Shown here piece after piece: positions 16,535 through 26,193 of a stretch of DNA of 64,000 bases; position 1 is the stretch's first letter; each line of letters begins with the position of its first letter. Under the pieces are notes generated by a model. It was not told where the DNA came from, ran no database searches, and saw only the letters and a program-made list of their open reading frames with translations. The position numbers and the translations under genes were made by a program. Source of the stretch: Clostridia bacterium (GTDB lineage: Bacteria > Bacillota > Clostridia > Lachnospirales > Lachnospiraceae); the NCBI GenBank assembly GCA_910576325.1, contig CAJTIM010000025.1:1-64000 (forward strand). Direction: 5' to 3'.

Positions 16535-18046
16535 CTATTCAGCTGTTGTCAGATAGCTGCTGACACAGTACAGTGTCTGCCCGTTGTACTCCACCCGCGA
16601 CCAGCCGTAATCGGTGTTGATTCCCGTCCGCACAAAGACCTCCCCGGCCCTGACCGTAGCTACCACTGCAGCGTCCGGGTTGGTGACGCTGGGGAGCTTG
16701 CGCAGATTGATTTCAATCTTCGGTGTCACATTTTCGGAAACGCTCTGAAACTTTGTCTTCAGGCCGTCATCCGGCTCCTTTACCGTAGGCCGGTAGGACA
16801 GATCCGCGGTCAGATAATTAGACACCGCGTAATAGCGTTCCCCGTCTATGATAAGTCTCGACCAGCCGCTGTCGCTGACGCCGGTTCTCTGAGCTGTCTC
16901 CTGATTTTTAAGCTCTCTTAGAACGGTACTGTCCGCTCCCTGGCTTGGAATATCCCGTAAGTTTACGGTTTCCTTAGCCGTTACGGTTTCATCCACTTCC
17001 TGAAAATTCATCAAAGCCTCCGCATCCGCCTCGGCCTCTTCCGGCGTATCAGGATTCAGGGCATCCGCGTCGGACTCGTAGCCGAAATAAGCCACATTCA
17101 CATCTACCGGCCTGGAAATGCCTGCAATGCTTCCGTTGTTCGTGTACTGCCACATGGCATGAGAACCGCCGTACCCGGATGCGGCTGTTTCCGGGTATGG
17201 GACGGAAGGATACTGAGATACCCAGATTTTAAACTGCTGCTCCAGACGGGAGGTTTCCCATTTTGCATCATGCTCCAGTTCGCTTTTTGACGCATAAAAC
17301 ATCGGCGTATATCCCTGATCGTAAATCTCCTTCAAAAATGCGGCCGCGCAGCTTGTCCTCTGGGAAATACTCAGTTCGTACTGCCTGTTCTCCGGGTTTT
17401 CAAAGCCTTCGCAGTTGTATGCCACCGGATAGGTTACCGCATACCGGGATATGTAATCGGCCGTCCACCGGGCTTCTTCCTTTGCCTCTTCCTCCGTAAC
17501 CGCAGTCGAGAAGAAATACGCGCCTATCTGTATCCCGTTGGCCGTGGCCTCCTGCATATTGTACCTTGCATTGGTGTCCTCACGTATCTCGCCCGTCGCC
17601 TGGGTCCGATAGCCCACTCTTATCATGGCAAAATCAATCCCGGCATCCGCCGCAGCTTTCCAGTCTATGGTGCCCTGAAACCGCGATACGTCGATGCCTA
17701 TGGTCACCTTGTCTGTCTCTGACGTATTCCCGGAAAGCAAAAGCTTTGTCACATCGGATTCCGCTCCCGCTTCCTCAGGGTTTCTGTTTGCCTCACTCTG
17801 GGGATCTTCTGTTTCTTCCGTATCTTTTGGCTCTTCCTCTTCTTCCGGGACTTCCTCTGCCAACTGTTCTTCCTGCAAAGCCAGTTCGGTGCTCTTCCCT
17901 TCCTCCCCGCTGTCCTTTCCGGTAAAAAACAGGAAAAATACGGCAAGAGAAAATGCAAGAACCCATAATGATATAAATATAGCTGCCGGAATCAATCTGT
18001 TGTCCGTTGTCTGTCTTCCGTGCTTTTTATGCTTTTTCCCGCTCAT
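16535..18046 (-). CDS. Membrane-anchored GH25 lysozyme with two SH3-like domains
   Basis: 503 residues: a basic cytoplasmic start, one membrane anchor (about 18-42), an acidic E/P-rich linker to about residue 110, a GH25 muramidase domain (IGIDVSRFQGTIDWKAAADAGIDFAMIRVGYR through VDVNVAYFG), and two bacterial SH3-like repeats (ETVNLRDIPS... and IEINLRKLPS..., each ending YYAVSNYL or LYCVSSYL). The usual DxE acid pair of GH25 reads YNCEGF here, with Asn in place of the first Asp and the Glu kept. It acts outside the membrane on peptidoglycan. AAAGGAG precedes the ATG. Confidence 0.9.
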   Translation of the reverse strand: MSGKKHKKHGRQTTDNRLIPAAIFISLWVLAFSLAVFFLFFTGKDSGEEGKSTELALQEEQLAEEVPEEEEEPKDTEETEDPQSEANRNPEEAGAESDVTKLLLSGNTSETDKVTIGIDVSRFQGTIDWKAAADAGIDFAMIRVGYRTQATGEIREDTNARYNMQEATANGIQIGAYFFSTAVTEEEAKEEARWTADYISRYAVTYPVAYNCEGFENPENRQYELSISQRTSCAAAFLKEIYDQGYTPMFYASKSELEHDAKWETSRLEQQFKIWVSQYPSVPYPETAASGYGGSHAMWQYTNNGSIAGISRPVDVNVAYFGYESDADALNPDTPEEAEADAEALMNFQEVDETVTAKETVNLRDIPSQGADSTVLRELKNQETAQRTGVSDSGWSRLIIDGERYYAVSNYLTADLSYRPTVKEPDDGLKTKFQSVSENVTPKIEINLRKLPSVTNPDAAVVATVRAGEVFVRTGINTDYGWSRVEYNGQTLYCVSSYLTTAE

Positions 18047-18102
18047 AGCCTCTCCTTTGCATAAGTCAGATCCCTGCTGCTTGGTTTGCTGCCCGCAGAA
18101 AT

Positions 18103-18149
18103 AAAAGATCCTGCATGTATCAATACTGATATTTTATCACAGGATCTTT
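18103..18149. other. Inverted repeat upstream of the lysozyme gene
   Basis: AAAGATCCTG and CAGGATCTTT form a perfect 10-bp inverted pair around a 26-nt AT-rich centre, followed by CATTTTT on the plus strand. It may be an operator or a terminator; the 253-bp gap otherwise holds nothing I recognise. Confidence 0.45.
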
Positions 18150-18299
18150 CATTTTTCTATGCAAATATGGGTGTAAAACTTAGCGTCTAAAACTTTGTAT
18201 AGAAAACAATTGAAAAACAATCTGAAAACGAATCCTCTTTCACAGCAGGATACCGCAGGGAAAAGTGCGGCAGCACAGACACACAAGCTTCTTCCGCAT

Positions 18300-20291
18300 C
18301 TACTTTCTGTCAGAAATCCCACGAACTTCCCGAAGTGTATGAACAGGCGGCATACAGCTATTTTTATAGCATATATAATAAGTCGTTTTGCCGTCTTTCA
18401 GCGGATATTCCGCCGTAGGCCGCTGTAAAAGAATGACTACAGCCTCCGGCGGTATCCCAAGGGGCAGGTGTTCACTCTCTTCCTGTTCATCCGCCACCAC
18501 CGTTACTTTCACCGGCGGTTCCATATACTCTAAAAACGCCGTCAGAAACATCCCGTAACCGGAAGGGTACTGCTCTGCAGCCGCCGAAAGGAACTTTAGC
18601 TGCTTCTCCGCTGCCTGCCGATACGTTTCACTTCCTGTAATCATGGACATTCTGACAAGATTCCAGGCCATCAGGGAATTACCGCTGGGAACCGCACCGT
18701 CGTAGGTTTCCTTGGGATGCAGGATAAGCTCCTCGCTGTCATGACCGTACAAATAAAACCCGCCTGCATCATCGGCAAAATCAAGCATCACCCGCTCACA
18801 CAGGCTGTCCGCCCTGTTAAGATATACCTGCTTCAAAGTGGCTCTGTAAAGGGCAAGCTGTGCAAAAATATATCCTGCATAATCATCCAAAAATCCCCTG
18901 GCCCCATGCTCTCCCTTGCAGTAGCTTACATACAAACCGTCCTTTTCCCGCAAATATTTCCGAATAAAAGCATCCGCCTGCTCCGCCGCATAAAGATACC
19001 GCTCCTCTTTACTGACAAGGTACAGCTCACACATGGCTCCGATCATAAGTCCGTTCCAGAAAGTAAGAACTTTATCATCCAAATGAAGATCATACCGCTC
19101 TTTCCGGTACTGCCGCAGCCGGGGCAGCATCGTTTCAAAGGCTTCCTCATTAAAATCCTGGCCCAGCAGATTGGGAATATTCTTTCCCTCAAAGTTTCCC
19201 CTTTTCGTTATCCCATAATGCCTGTTAAATGCCTCTCCGTCCTTTTGCCCAAGCACACGGATCATTTCATCCGGTGTAAACAAATAATACTTTCCCTCCT
19301 CCCCCTCACTGTCCGCATCCTGAGCGCTGTAGAAACCGCCTTCGGGACTTACCATCTCCCTTAAGATATAATCCGCCGTTTTTTCCGCTATTTTACGATA
19401 CAAAATATTTTCAGCCGCCGTATATGCCTTGCAGCAGGCAAGAATCAGCAGCGCATTGTCATACAGCATTTTTTCAAAATGAGGAACAAGAAACATCCTG
19501 TCCGTGGAATAACGGCAGAAGCCAAAGCCAATGTGATCAAACATTCCGCCGCGATACATCTGTAAAAGTGTATGCTCTGCCATTTCAAGACAGGAGCCTT
19601 TCTTATAACGTTCATAGTAATTAAGCAGAAACAAAAGGTTATGAGGCGTTGGGAACTTCGGCGCCTGGCCAAAGCCGCCGTATTGGGGATCATATCGACT
19701 CTCATAGTCCTCTGCGGCCAAATGAATCATCTGTTGAGCCAGAGTTCCTTCTTCCCCAGCTCTTTCTTCCAAATCTTCTTCTCTTAGATGCTCCATAATC
19801 CGCTTCGACTGCCGCAAAAGCACATCCCGTTCCTGCGTCCATATTTCGTGAAGCTTCAGAAGAAGCTCCCGCATCCCAATCCTGCCGCCTCCGGCTGTTC
19901 TCGGAAAATAGGTTCCTGCAAAAAAGGGCTTCTGATCCCATGTCATAAATATGCTGGTCGGCCATCCCCCGCTTCCTGTAAACGCCTGACATACTGACAT
20001 ATATACACTGTCAATATCCGGCCGTTCCTCCTTATCCACCTTAACAGAGATATAGTATTGGTTCAGCAGTTCCGCAATCTCCCGGTCTTCAAAGCTTTCA
20101 TGCGCAAGCACGTGGCACCAGTGACAGGCGCTGTAGCCGATGCTCAGAAAGATGGGTTTGTCCTCCGCCCTTGCTTTCTCAAATGCTTCTTTACACCAAG
20201 GATACCAGTCAACAGGATTGTCCTTGTGCTGGAGCAGATACGGACTTGTCTCAAATTGTAATCGGTTGCTCAAGTTTACCGCCTCTTTCAT
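18300..20291 (-). CDS. DUF255 (YyaL/SPATA20-like) thioredoxin-domain protein
   Basis: 663 residues. The N-terminal thioredoxin-like DUF255 domain has [24 protein letters not shown] and [18 protein letters not shown] (the C-x-x-C), then [25 protein letters not shown]-terminal six-hairpin (alpha/alpha toroid) glycosidase-like region follows, with [14 protein letters not shown] and [17 protein letters not shown]. The role of the family is unknown. I start at the ATG at 20291; a TTG at 20273 has a better placed AGAGG and starts closer to the domain, so the first six residues are uncertain. Confidence 0.85.
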   Translation of the reverse strand: MKEAVNLSNRLQFETSPYLLQHKDNPVDWYPWCKEAFEKARAEDKPIFLSIGYSACHWCHVLAHESFEDREIAELLNQYYISVKVDKEERPDIDSVYMSVCQAFTGSGGWPTSIFMTWDQKPFFAGTYFPRTAGGGRIGMRELLLKLHEIWTQERDVLLRQSKRIMEHLREEDLEERAGEEGTLAQQMIHLAAEDYESRYDPQYGGFGQAPKFPTPHNLLFLLNYYERYKKGSCLEMAEHTLLQMYRGGMFDHIGFGFCRYSTDRMFLVPHFEKMLYDNALLILACCKAYTAAENILYRKIAEKTADYILREMVSPEGGFYSAQDADSEGEEGKYYLFTPDEMIRVLGQKDGEAFNRHYGITKRGNFEGKNIPNLLGQDFNEEAFETMLPRLRQYRKERYDLHLDDKVLTFWNGLMIGAMCELYLVSKEERYLYAAEQADAFIRKYLREKDGLYVSYCKGEHGARGFLDDYAGYIFAQLALYRATLKQVYLNRADSLCERVMLDFADDAGGFYLYGHDSEELILHPKETYDGAVPSGNSLMAWNLVRMSMITGSETYRQAAEKQLKFLSAAAEQYPSGYGMFLTAFLEYMEPPVKVTVVADEQEESEHLPLGIPPEAVVILLQRPTAEYPLKDGKTTYYICYKNSCMPPVHTLREVRGISDRK

Positions 20292-20436
20292 TTTTCTGTT
20301 AGAATCTGCATTTGTATACTTGATTATACCATGAGGTTTTATTCCTTCCGATCCTCCTGATCGTAGTACGAGAAAAAGCAAGGATTACTGTTCGGTCTGT
20401 GGCCGGTAACAAATAAGGAACTGCGCCTGCAGTCCC

Positions 20437-21342
20437 TTACTCTGCTTTCATATCTACAATAAAGCCAGAAATCTTTGCCGAATTTCTCTTATATGCCGCC
20501 TGCGCTTTGGCGCGCTTTACCTTCCGTGCCTCCGGTGTCGCTTCAACCTCCGCACGTGTCTTCTTTCTTTCCTGTAAGAATGTCCTGTCCCTTTTTAACG
20601 CCTCTTGAATTGCTATTTCTTTTGCTTTATCTACAGGCGCTTTATCTACAGGCGCTTTATCTGCCGACGCTTCCTCCACCGTGCTCTCCGCTTCGGTCAC
20701 ATTTTCCGCCGGCTCTTTCTCCCCGGCATTTTCCTCCGTATCCTTGATTCCAAGCTCGGCCTCTTTCCACTCCTTAAGCTCCTTCTCTGCCTCCAGCTTT
20801 TCTGCTTCCGTAGGAAGCTGGGCATATTCTCCGCTCTCCACAAATTTTTTAATGGTTTCTTCCATAACCATATTTTTCTGAAGCTCCTGCCAGATCAGCC
20901 CAAGCTTTGCTCCCTCAGGTATGGCGGGATTGTTCTTTACATTGTTTACGACACTTAAAGAAGCAGCTACGCGGTTTGTCCTTACCCGCTGTACATCTTC
21001 CTTCGTCTTACAGTTTTTCAGCTCTTTTTCATAGCTCTTCTGCTCGGCTTCGATGGCTTTCACCTTCTGATAGGTGGGAAGATCATTTTTCTGCAGATAA
21101 TCCATTTCCTCCTGCGTCAGCTTTTTGCCTGCTGCAAGCTTTGTACGGATCTGAGATAAAAGCTTGGCCGAACCGTCTGCCTGGGATCTGCGGATCTCCT
21201 CCGCCTGCCGCGCCGTCGGATCGCTCCATTTGGTGCTTCCGTCCGCAGTAAAGTCATTATCCTCCTTCTTCTTCTGCCACTTCATCTGCATTCCCATATT
21301 TTTTGTATAGGTTCCAATTGACTGAATCATTGAAAAATCCAA
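20437..21342 (-). CDS. Unidentified charged, coiled-coil-rich protein
   Basis: I do not recognise this protein. I place the start at the TTG at 21342 (LDFSMIQSIG), because GGGAGG lies eight bases before it; this gives 301 residues. The N-terminal part has a lysine-rich stretch after MGMQMKWQKKK and the central part is helical and charged (KLTQEEMDYLQKNDLPTYQKVKAIEAEQKSYEKEL). An acidic E/A-rich segment is followed by a short tandem repeat APVDK-APVDK from a 15-bp DNA repeat (about 20627-20660), then a basic C-terminus. No signal peptide or membrane segment. Monocistronic. Confidence 0.7.
   Translation of the reverse strand: MDFSMIQSIGTYTKNMGMQMKWQKKKEDNDFTADGSTKWSDPTARQAEEIRRSQADGSAKLLSQIRTKLAAGKKLTQEEMDYLQKNDLPTYQKVKAIEAEQKSYEKELKNCKTKEDVQRVRTNRVAASLSVVNNVKNNPAIPEGAKLGLIWQELQKNMVMEETIKKFVESGEYAQLPTEAEKLEAEKELKEWKEAELGIKDTEENAGEKEPAENVTEAESTVEEASADKAPVDKAPVDKAKEIAIQEALKRDRTFLQERKKTRAEVEATPEARKVKRAKAQAAYKRNSAKISGFIVDMKAE
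20627..20660 (-). repeat. 15-bp tandem repeat inside the unidentified gene
   Basis: GCTTTATCTACAGGC occurs twice in tandem and a third time in degenerate form (GCTTTATCTGCCGAC), coding for DKAPVDKAPVDKA. It is a likely site of slippage in whole codons. Confidence 0.75.
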
Positions 21343-21500
21343 ACGCCGCACCTCCCAATCGCTGCCGGTATTCCCCTCAGTGGACAAGGGAACACACGAT
21401 CCACTGAGGATAACATCTTATAATTAGAATATCGGAAAAATCCGGCAGCTCTTAACCTTCTTTCAGATTTAGAAAAAATTTATCTTTTATTTTCCATCAC

Positions 21501-22265
21501 TTACCTCATTTCTTTTTTTCCAAAACATTTCACCGCCGCCGTAAGCGCCAACGCAAAAACCAGAATTGCACATGGTAAAAACGGAAACAGGTTAAAACCG
21601 GCGCTAACGCCCTTTGCCGTAAAATCATGCCGGGAACAGGAAACCAGATAACCGCTGTAACAATAAGGGTAGACAACCCAAAGCGGCGTATTTGCCGCTA
21701 ATACTCCGGGGATAACAAGGAGCAGGTTTAAGCCCACGGACAGCAATGGTTTTTCAAATAGCACCGTAATCGCCCACATTGCCGCCGCACCGGGGAGCAT
21801 TGTAAAAAATAATCCGGCGCACCACTTCAATAAATACATAATCGGCAATGCTTCCGTAATTCCTGTACTGCCCGCTGCAATCAAGCCTGTTATCACAAAA
21901 ACAACAAGAAAAACAGCCATTTCCATAAATAAGTAAAAGAGAAGTACGCAAAATTTTGCGGCTGACAGGGCATAGCGGCTGACGGGCAAGGCTAACATTT
22001 TCAAAATTCCGTTGTTCCCCGTTTCGCGTCCCGCAATCATCACGCATACAACTATCATGCTGAACGGGAGCAGATAATAGGCATAAACCAATGCACTCTG
22101 AATAAACATAGCCGCCCATGCGTTTGTATATTCCGGCGAAAAATAATTTTGCAAACTTGCCACGCCGGAAGCCACGACCAGCAGCGGAGCTATAAAAATC
22201 AGAGGTATCATTTTGCCTCGCTTTACTTTCATAAACTCGATTTTAAGCAGTTCTAAAAAGCTCAT
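21501..22265 (-). CDS. Lantibiotic-immunity-type ABC permease (LanG-like)
   Basis: A 254-residue ABC-2 permease with six hydrophobic segments. The start FLELLKIEFMKVKRGKMIPLIFIAPLL and the later AGRETGNNGILKMLALPVSRYALSAAKF are typical of the MutG/SpaG group. It is the last of three genes (ATPase 23001-23765, permease 22279-23004, this one) that make a LanFEG-type exporter removing antimicrobial peptides from the membrane. No lantibiotic structural gene was seen in the window, so defence is more likely than self-immunity. Acts in the cytoplasmic membrane. Confidence 0.87.
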   Translation of the reverse strand: MSFLELLKIEFMKVKRGKMIPLIFIAPLLVVASGVASLQNYFSPEYTNAWAAMFIQSALVYAYYLLPFSMIVVCVMIAGRETGNNGILKMLALPVSRYALSAAKFCVLLFYLFMEMAVFLVVFVITGLIAAGSTGITEALPIMYLLKWCAGLFFTMLPGAAAMWAITVLFEKPLLSVGLNLLLVIPGVLAANTPLWVVYPYCYSGYLVSCSRHDFTAKGVSAGFNLFPFLPCAILVFALALTAAVKCFGKKEMR

Positions 22266-22278
22266 ATCCTACACCTCC

Positions 22279-23004
22279 CTATTCGCAGCGCAGGTATTTT
22301 GCAGCCCATAATCCGAAGGAAAGGAAAACGGCTGTCTCAACCAGCGAAAACATCACAACTATCATATCCGGCTGTGCGCTCATGGCAGCAGCGGGTTTCA
22401 GCATAATCACAAAGGGATGTATGCAGAACAGAACATGATCCGCCGCAGCCAATGCCATGCCGCTTAAAAATCCCGCAACGCCGATGCCAAGAGGCACCCA
22501 CATATTGGAGCAGCGGGAAGATATGAAAACCATAAAAGATAATACGGGCATTGACGTTATAAATGAATATCCGGCAAAAGCCAGCATAGCCTCAAATTCA
22601 AATGCGCCCTGTGGTAAATCCGTCAGACCTATTTTTGTAAGCGCCAAATTCTGAAAAGCGATTGCAAGAAAGAGCATAATTGTTAATATCAGAAATTTGC
22701 AAAAGTACATCACTGGAACACTCATAGGGAGCATATACATTTTTTTAACGGCACTTCCCTTAAATTCCATATTGTAAATCATACAGGCGGCGGCTATAAT
22801 ACCGAACATATTCAGAACCATAATCACGCCGTACATCTGTGTAAGCAGCACGTCCATAGGCGCTAACGGCAGATTTAAGAGAGTATCCTTTTGCACAAGA
22901 AAAAAAGCAAAGGCGTATGCCGCCCCCAAAATACCGACCGCAAGCATGAACGGAATAATACCCGTGCGCTTTTCTTTTCTGAGTTCCATTGTAAATGTCC
23001 TCAT
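22279..23004 (-). CDS. Lantibiotic-immunity-type ABC permease (LanE-like)
   Basis: A 241-residue ABC-2 permease with six predicted membrane spans, beginning MRTFTMELRKEKRTGIIPFMLAVGILGAAYAF, with a central NMEFKGSAVKKMYMLPMSVPVMYFCKF that matches the coupling-helix area of the partner permease. Its ATG overlaps the ATPase stop (ATGA), and the LanG-like gene starts 13 bp after its stop, so the three are translated as an operon. Confidence 0.86.
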   Translation of the reverse strand: MRTFTMELRKEKRTGIIPFMLAVGILGAAYAFAFFLVQKDTLLNLPLAPMDVLLTQMYGVIMVLNMFGIIAAACMIYNMEFKGSAVKKMYMLPMSVPVMYFCKFLILTIMLFLAIAFQNLALTKIGLTDLPQGAFEFEAMLAFAGYSFITSMPVLSFMVFISSRCSNMWVPLGIGVAGFLSGMALAAADHVLFCIHPFVIMLKPAAAMSAQPDMIVVMFSLVETAVFLSFGLWAAKYLRCE

Positions 23005-23765
23005 AACTTCGCCCTCCGCTTTCTGGCTGCATTATCCTGCTCAACCATAGACAGAAACATATCTTCCAGATGATCCGCAGCAAATCCCGACTGCAATGCA
23101 TTCTGCTGCAATTCCTCCAGGCTGCCCTCAAACAGTAGATGACCGTGATTGAGTATTCCTATATCGTCTGCCATCAGTTCGATTTCAGACAGCATATGGG
23201 AAGAAATAAGAACCGTGCAATCGTAAAGACCGGGCAGCGATTTAATCAAATTTCGGATTTCATGTATGCCGGAGGGGTCAAGTCCATTTGTAGGTTCATC
23301 CAAAATCAAAATAGGCGGTCTGCCAAGCAAAGCTCCGGCAAGTCCCAGCCGCTGCTTCATACCCAGGGAGTATTTTTTTGCAAGCCGCCCGCCAAATTCA
23401 GAAAGCCCCACAAGCTCCAGTGCGTCCGTAACGGAACTTTTGGGAAGTCCCAAAATGCGGCGGATAATGTCAAGGTTTTCTTTGCCTGTGAGATTTGCAT
23501 AAAAAGAGGGCGATTCGATAAAGGAACCTACTTCTCTCAAAATGGAAAGGCGGTCATCGGGAAATTGCTTTCCATCAATTGTAAAACTGCCTTTTGTGGG
23601 CGCAGTCAATCCCAAGAGCATTTTCATAGTAGTGGATTTCCCCGCACCGTTGGGCCCCAGAAAGCCGTAAATACTGCCTTTGCGAATATTCAGCGAAACG
23701 TTATTAACAGCGACAAAAGATTTGTATTTTTTAGTCAGCTGTTTTGTTGTGATCATGTAATCCAT
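23001..23765 (-). CDS. Lantibiotic-immunity-type ABC ATPase (LanF-like)
   Basis: A 254-residue ATPase: Walker A GPNGAGKST (about residue 38), signature YSLGMKQRLGLAGALLG, Walker B ILILDEPTNGLDP, and H-loop SSHMLSEIE. The start at 23765 (MDYMITTKQLTKKY) has AAGGAG ten bases upstream. First gene of the minus-strand LanFEG operon, divergent from the two-component system at 24083. Several ATGTAAG motifs stand upstream of it. Confidence 0.93.
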   Translation of the reverse strand: MDYMITTKQLTKKYKSFVAVNNVSLNIRKGSIYGFLGPNGAGKSTTMKMLLGLTAPTKGSFTIDGKQFPDDRLSILREVGSFIESPSFYANLTGKENLDIIRRILGLPKSSVTDALELVGLSEFGGRLAKKYSLGMKQRLGLAGALLGRPPILILDEPTNGLDPSGIHEIRNLIKSLPGLYDCTVLISSHMLSEIELMADDIGILNHGHLLFEGSLEELQQNALQSGFAADHLEDMFLSMVEQDNAARKRRAKL

Positions 23766-23833
23766 AAAAATATCTCCTTGTATCATGTATTTAGGTTGTT
23801 CGAGGGATACCTATAAACCCTTGCATCTGCTTC

Positions 23834-23913
23834 CTTACATCTCCTTTCATTTCTTACATGATACCGGAACAGCCTTGCGACAACATTCTCTCTGCCTTAC
23901 ATTTACCTTACAT
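23834..23913 (-). promoter_or_regulatory. ATGTAAG repeats in the divergent promoter region
   Basis: CTTACAT (ATGTAAG on the minus strand) occurs at 23834-23840, 23853-23859, 23896-23902 and 23907-23913. The last two are exactly 11 bp apart, the spacing of half-sites bound by OmpR-family regulators. They lie in the 317-bp region between the LanF-like gene and the regulator gene. A TATAGG candidate -10 for the ABC operon follows the nearest copy. No other gene is seen in this gap. Confidence 0.5.
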
Positions 23914-24082
23914 TTTCAGAAATCCCCTAAAAAATTCGCAATTATATGGTAAAATAACGAAGAAAATACGGAGCATGCCTGCATGAAGCCGTCAGGAGCC
24001 AGCGAAACCAGTGTGCACCGCAAAGTGCTGCCATGCCGTAAGACATAAAATGGAATGATGCACTGTGAAAGGAGCTTGTACA

Positions 24083-24787
24083 ATGAATGAAGATTATCTG
24101 CTGAATAAACGTATCCTTCTCGTTGATGATGAACAGGAGCTTTTAGATATGGTTTTGTCCATTTTAACGGAATACGGATTTCAAAATGTCAAAACAGCAA
24201 AAAATGTGAAAGAAGCTCTGGAACAGGCTGAAAAATCCCGCCCGGAATTAGCAATACTTGATGTAATGCTTCCGGACGGGAACGGATTTGAGTTAATGGA
24301 ACACTTAAGGAAAGGCGGCGATTACCCCATTCTCTTTCTTACTGCCCGCGGCGAAGATAATGATAAATTCAAAGGCTTTGGTTTAGGGGCGGATGATTAT
24401 ATCGTAAAACCCTTTTTGCCAAAAGAGCTTTTGTTTCGCGTCATGGCAATTTTACGCAGAAGCTACAAAGACGAAAATCCTCTTGTATGCTTACACGACA
24501 GCCAAATTGACTTTTCCCGTGCTGAAATCATAAAAAATAATGAACACATCCCATTGACGGCAAAAGAACATGATTTGCTGTCTGCCTTATACCGCAATGC
24601 CGGGCGTATTGTGACGATTGACGCATTGTGCGAAGCAGCATGGGGCGACAATCCCTTTGGATATGAAAATTCACTAATGGCGCATATACGCCGTATCCGG
24701 GAAAAAATAGAACAAAATCCCTCGCACCCCGTTTCGCTGGTTACGGTCAAGGGATTGGGTTATAAGTTAATGATAAAGGGGAAATGA
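24083..24787 (+). CDS. OmpR-family response regulator (NisR/CprR-like)
   Basis: 234 residues: receiver domain (1-120) with LLVDDEQE, phospho-acceptor D in LAILDVMLPDGNG, T of LTARGE and K of DYIVKPF; then a winged-helix domain ending HPVSLVTVKGLGYKLM. AAAGGAG precedes the ATG at 24083. It is followed after one base by its kinase and is divergent from the LanFEG exporter, the usual arrangement for peptide-induced detoxification modules. Confidence 0.93.
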   Translation: MNEDYLLNKRILLVDDEQELLDMVLSILTEYGFQNVKTAKNVKEALEQAEKSRPELAILDVMLPDGNGFELMEHLRKGGDYPILFLTARGEDNDKFKGFGLGADDYIVKPFLPKELLFRVMAILRRSYKDENPLVCLHDSQIDFSRAEIIKNNEHIPLTAKEHDLLSALYRNAGRIVTIDALCEAAWGDNPFGYENSLMAHIRRIREKIEQNPSHPVSLVTVKGLGYKLMIKGK

Positions 24788-24788
24788 C

Positions 24789-26174
24789 ATGAAAAGTATT
24801 CCAAAACTAATACGCCGCTTTGTGGGAATCATGACCTTAAGCACAATACTTCTTATTACCTTGAATATTACTTTTTTTGCGGCAGTCTTTGTAAGAAATA
24901 CGTCAGCATTTTCTCCCTGGGATATGGCGGAGCATGCGGCAGCCGCATTGCAGTTGACAGACAGCGGCTATTCCATATCTGACGATGTAACGGCCGAACT
25001 AAAAGAAGAAAATGCCTGGGCTTTCCTTATTGACAATGATACGCGGCAGGTTGTATGGCGGACAGATCATCTGCCCGACAATATCCCTATGCAGTATACA
25101 TTGCCGGATATAGCGGAGCTGACCCGCGGCTATATAGACGGATATCCTACTTTTACGGGAGAAGCCCAAAACGGATTATTGGTATTAGGCTTCCCAAAAG
25201 ACAGATTTTGGAAGCATACAAGGGCGAGCTGGGACTATCACTTTATTGCAAATTTACCCAAGAACACAATGATTATTTTGGCTGTCAATATTGTCTTAAT
25301 TTTCCTCATATATGCTGCTGTTGATTCAAAGCTGCTGCGTTCCATCAGGCCAATCACGAATGGAATACAGAATTTGTCAGACGGCAGTCCTGTCCGCATG
25401 AAAGAAAAGGGCGTGTTTTCTGAAATAGCTGAAAAAATTAATAAAACATCGGAAATATTACAAATGCAGGCGGAACAGCTGCGAAAAAAAGAAACTGCAA
25501 GGGCAAACTGGGTCGCAGGCGTTTCCCATGATATCAGAACACCGCTGTCAATGATTATGGGTTACGCCGGACAGTTGGAAAATTCAGAAAATCTGTCGGA
25601 AACGGAGCGCAAAAAAGCCGCTGTCATTGTAAAGCAAAGCAGCCGAATGAAAGACTTGATTAACGACCTCAATCTCGCTTCCAAGCTTGAATATGACATG
25701 CAGCCCCTGACAATGAAACAGGAAAATGCAGTAGCGATTGTCCGGCAGGTTATTGTGGATTTTATAAACACAAATATTGATGATAAATTTCCGATTGAAT
25801 GGAAAACCGCCGATACCCTGTCTGCCTGTTACATTAACGCTGATAAGGATTTGCTGAAACGCGCGGTATCAAACCTTATTCAGAACAGCATAAACCACAA
25901 TGAAAACGGATGTGTGATTTATGTGTCCGTTGATGAGGATAACAATACTTGTAAGATTCTCATTGAAGATAACGGTGTAGGCGCTTCCGGCGAACAGATT
26001 GACAGGTTAAACAATACGCCCCATTATATGATTTGTGATACGAATACCGCCGAACAGCGGCACGGTTTGGGGCTGCTTATTGTAAAGCAGATTATAAAAG
26101 GGCATAACGGAGACATTTTAATCGACCACAGCGAATACGGCGGATTCAAAGTCGTATTAATTATACCAAAATAA
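24789..26174 (+). CDS. Sensor histidine kinase (NisK/CprK-like)
   Basis: 461 residues: a membrane segment (about 14-36), an extracellular loop of about 120 residues, a second segment (about 156-178), HAMP-like linker, then HisKA with phospho-acceptor H in WVAGVSHDIRTPLSMIMGY and an HATPase domain (N-box NLIQNSINHN, G1 IEDNGVG, G2 RHGLGLLIVKQII). The large loop is the probable sensor of an antimicrobial peptide. Starts one base after the regulator stop; no promoter of its own. Confidence 0.92.
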   Translation: MKSIPKLIRRFVGIMTLSTILLITLNITFFAAVFVRNTSAFSPWDMAEHAAAALQLTDSGYSISDDVTAELKEENAWAFLIDNDTRQVVWRTDHLPDNIPMQYTLPDIAELTRGYIDGYPTFTGEAQNGLLVLGFPKDRFWKHTRASWDYHFIANLPKNTMIILAVNIVLIFLIYAAVDSKLLRSIRPITNGIQNLSDGSPVRMKEKGVFSEIAEKINKTSEILQMQAEQLRKKETARANWVAGVSHDIRTPLSMIMGYAGQLENSENLSETERKKAAVIVKQSSRMKDLINDLNLASKLEYDMQPLTMKQENAVAIVRQVIVDFINTNIDDKFPIEWKTADTLSACYINADKDLLKRAVSNLIQNSINHNENGCVIYVSVDEDNNTCKILIEDNGVGASGEQIDRLNNTPHYMICDTNTAEQRHGLGLLIVKQIIKGHNGDILIDHSEYGGFKVVLIIPK

Positions 26175-26193
26175 TACAAGCAAAGATTCATTT

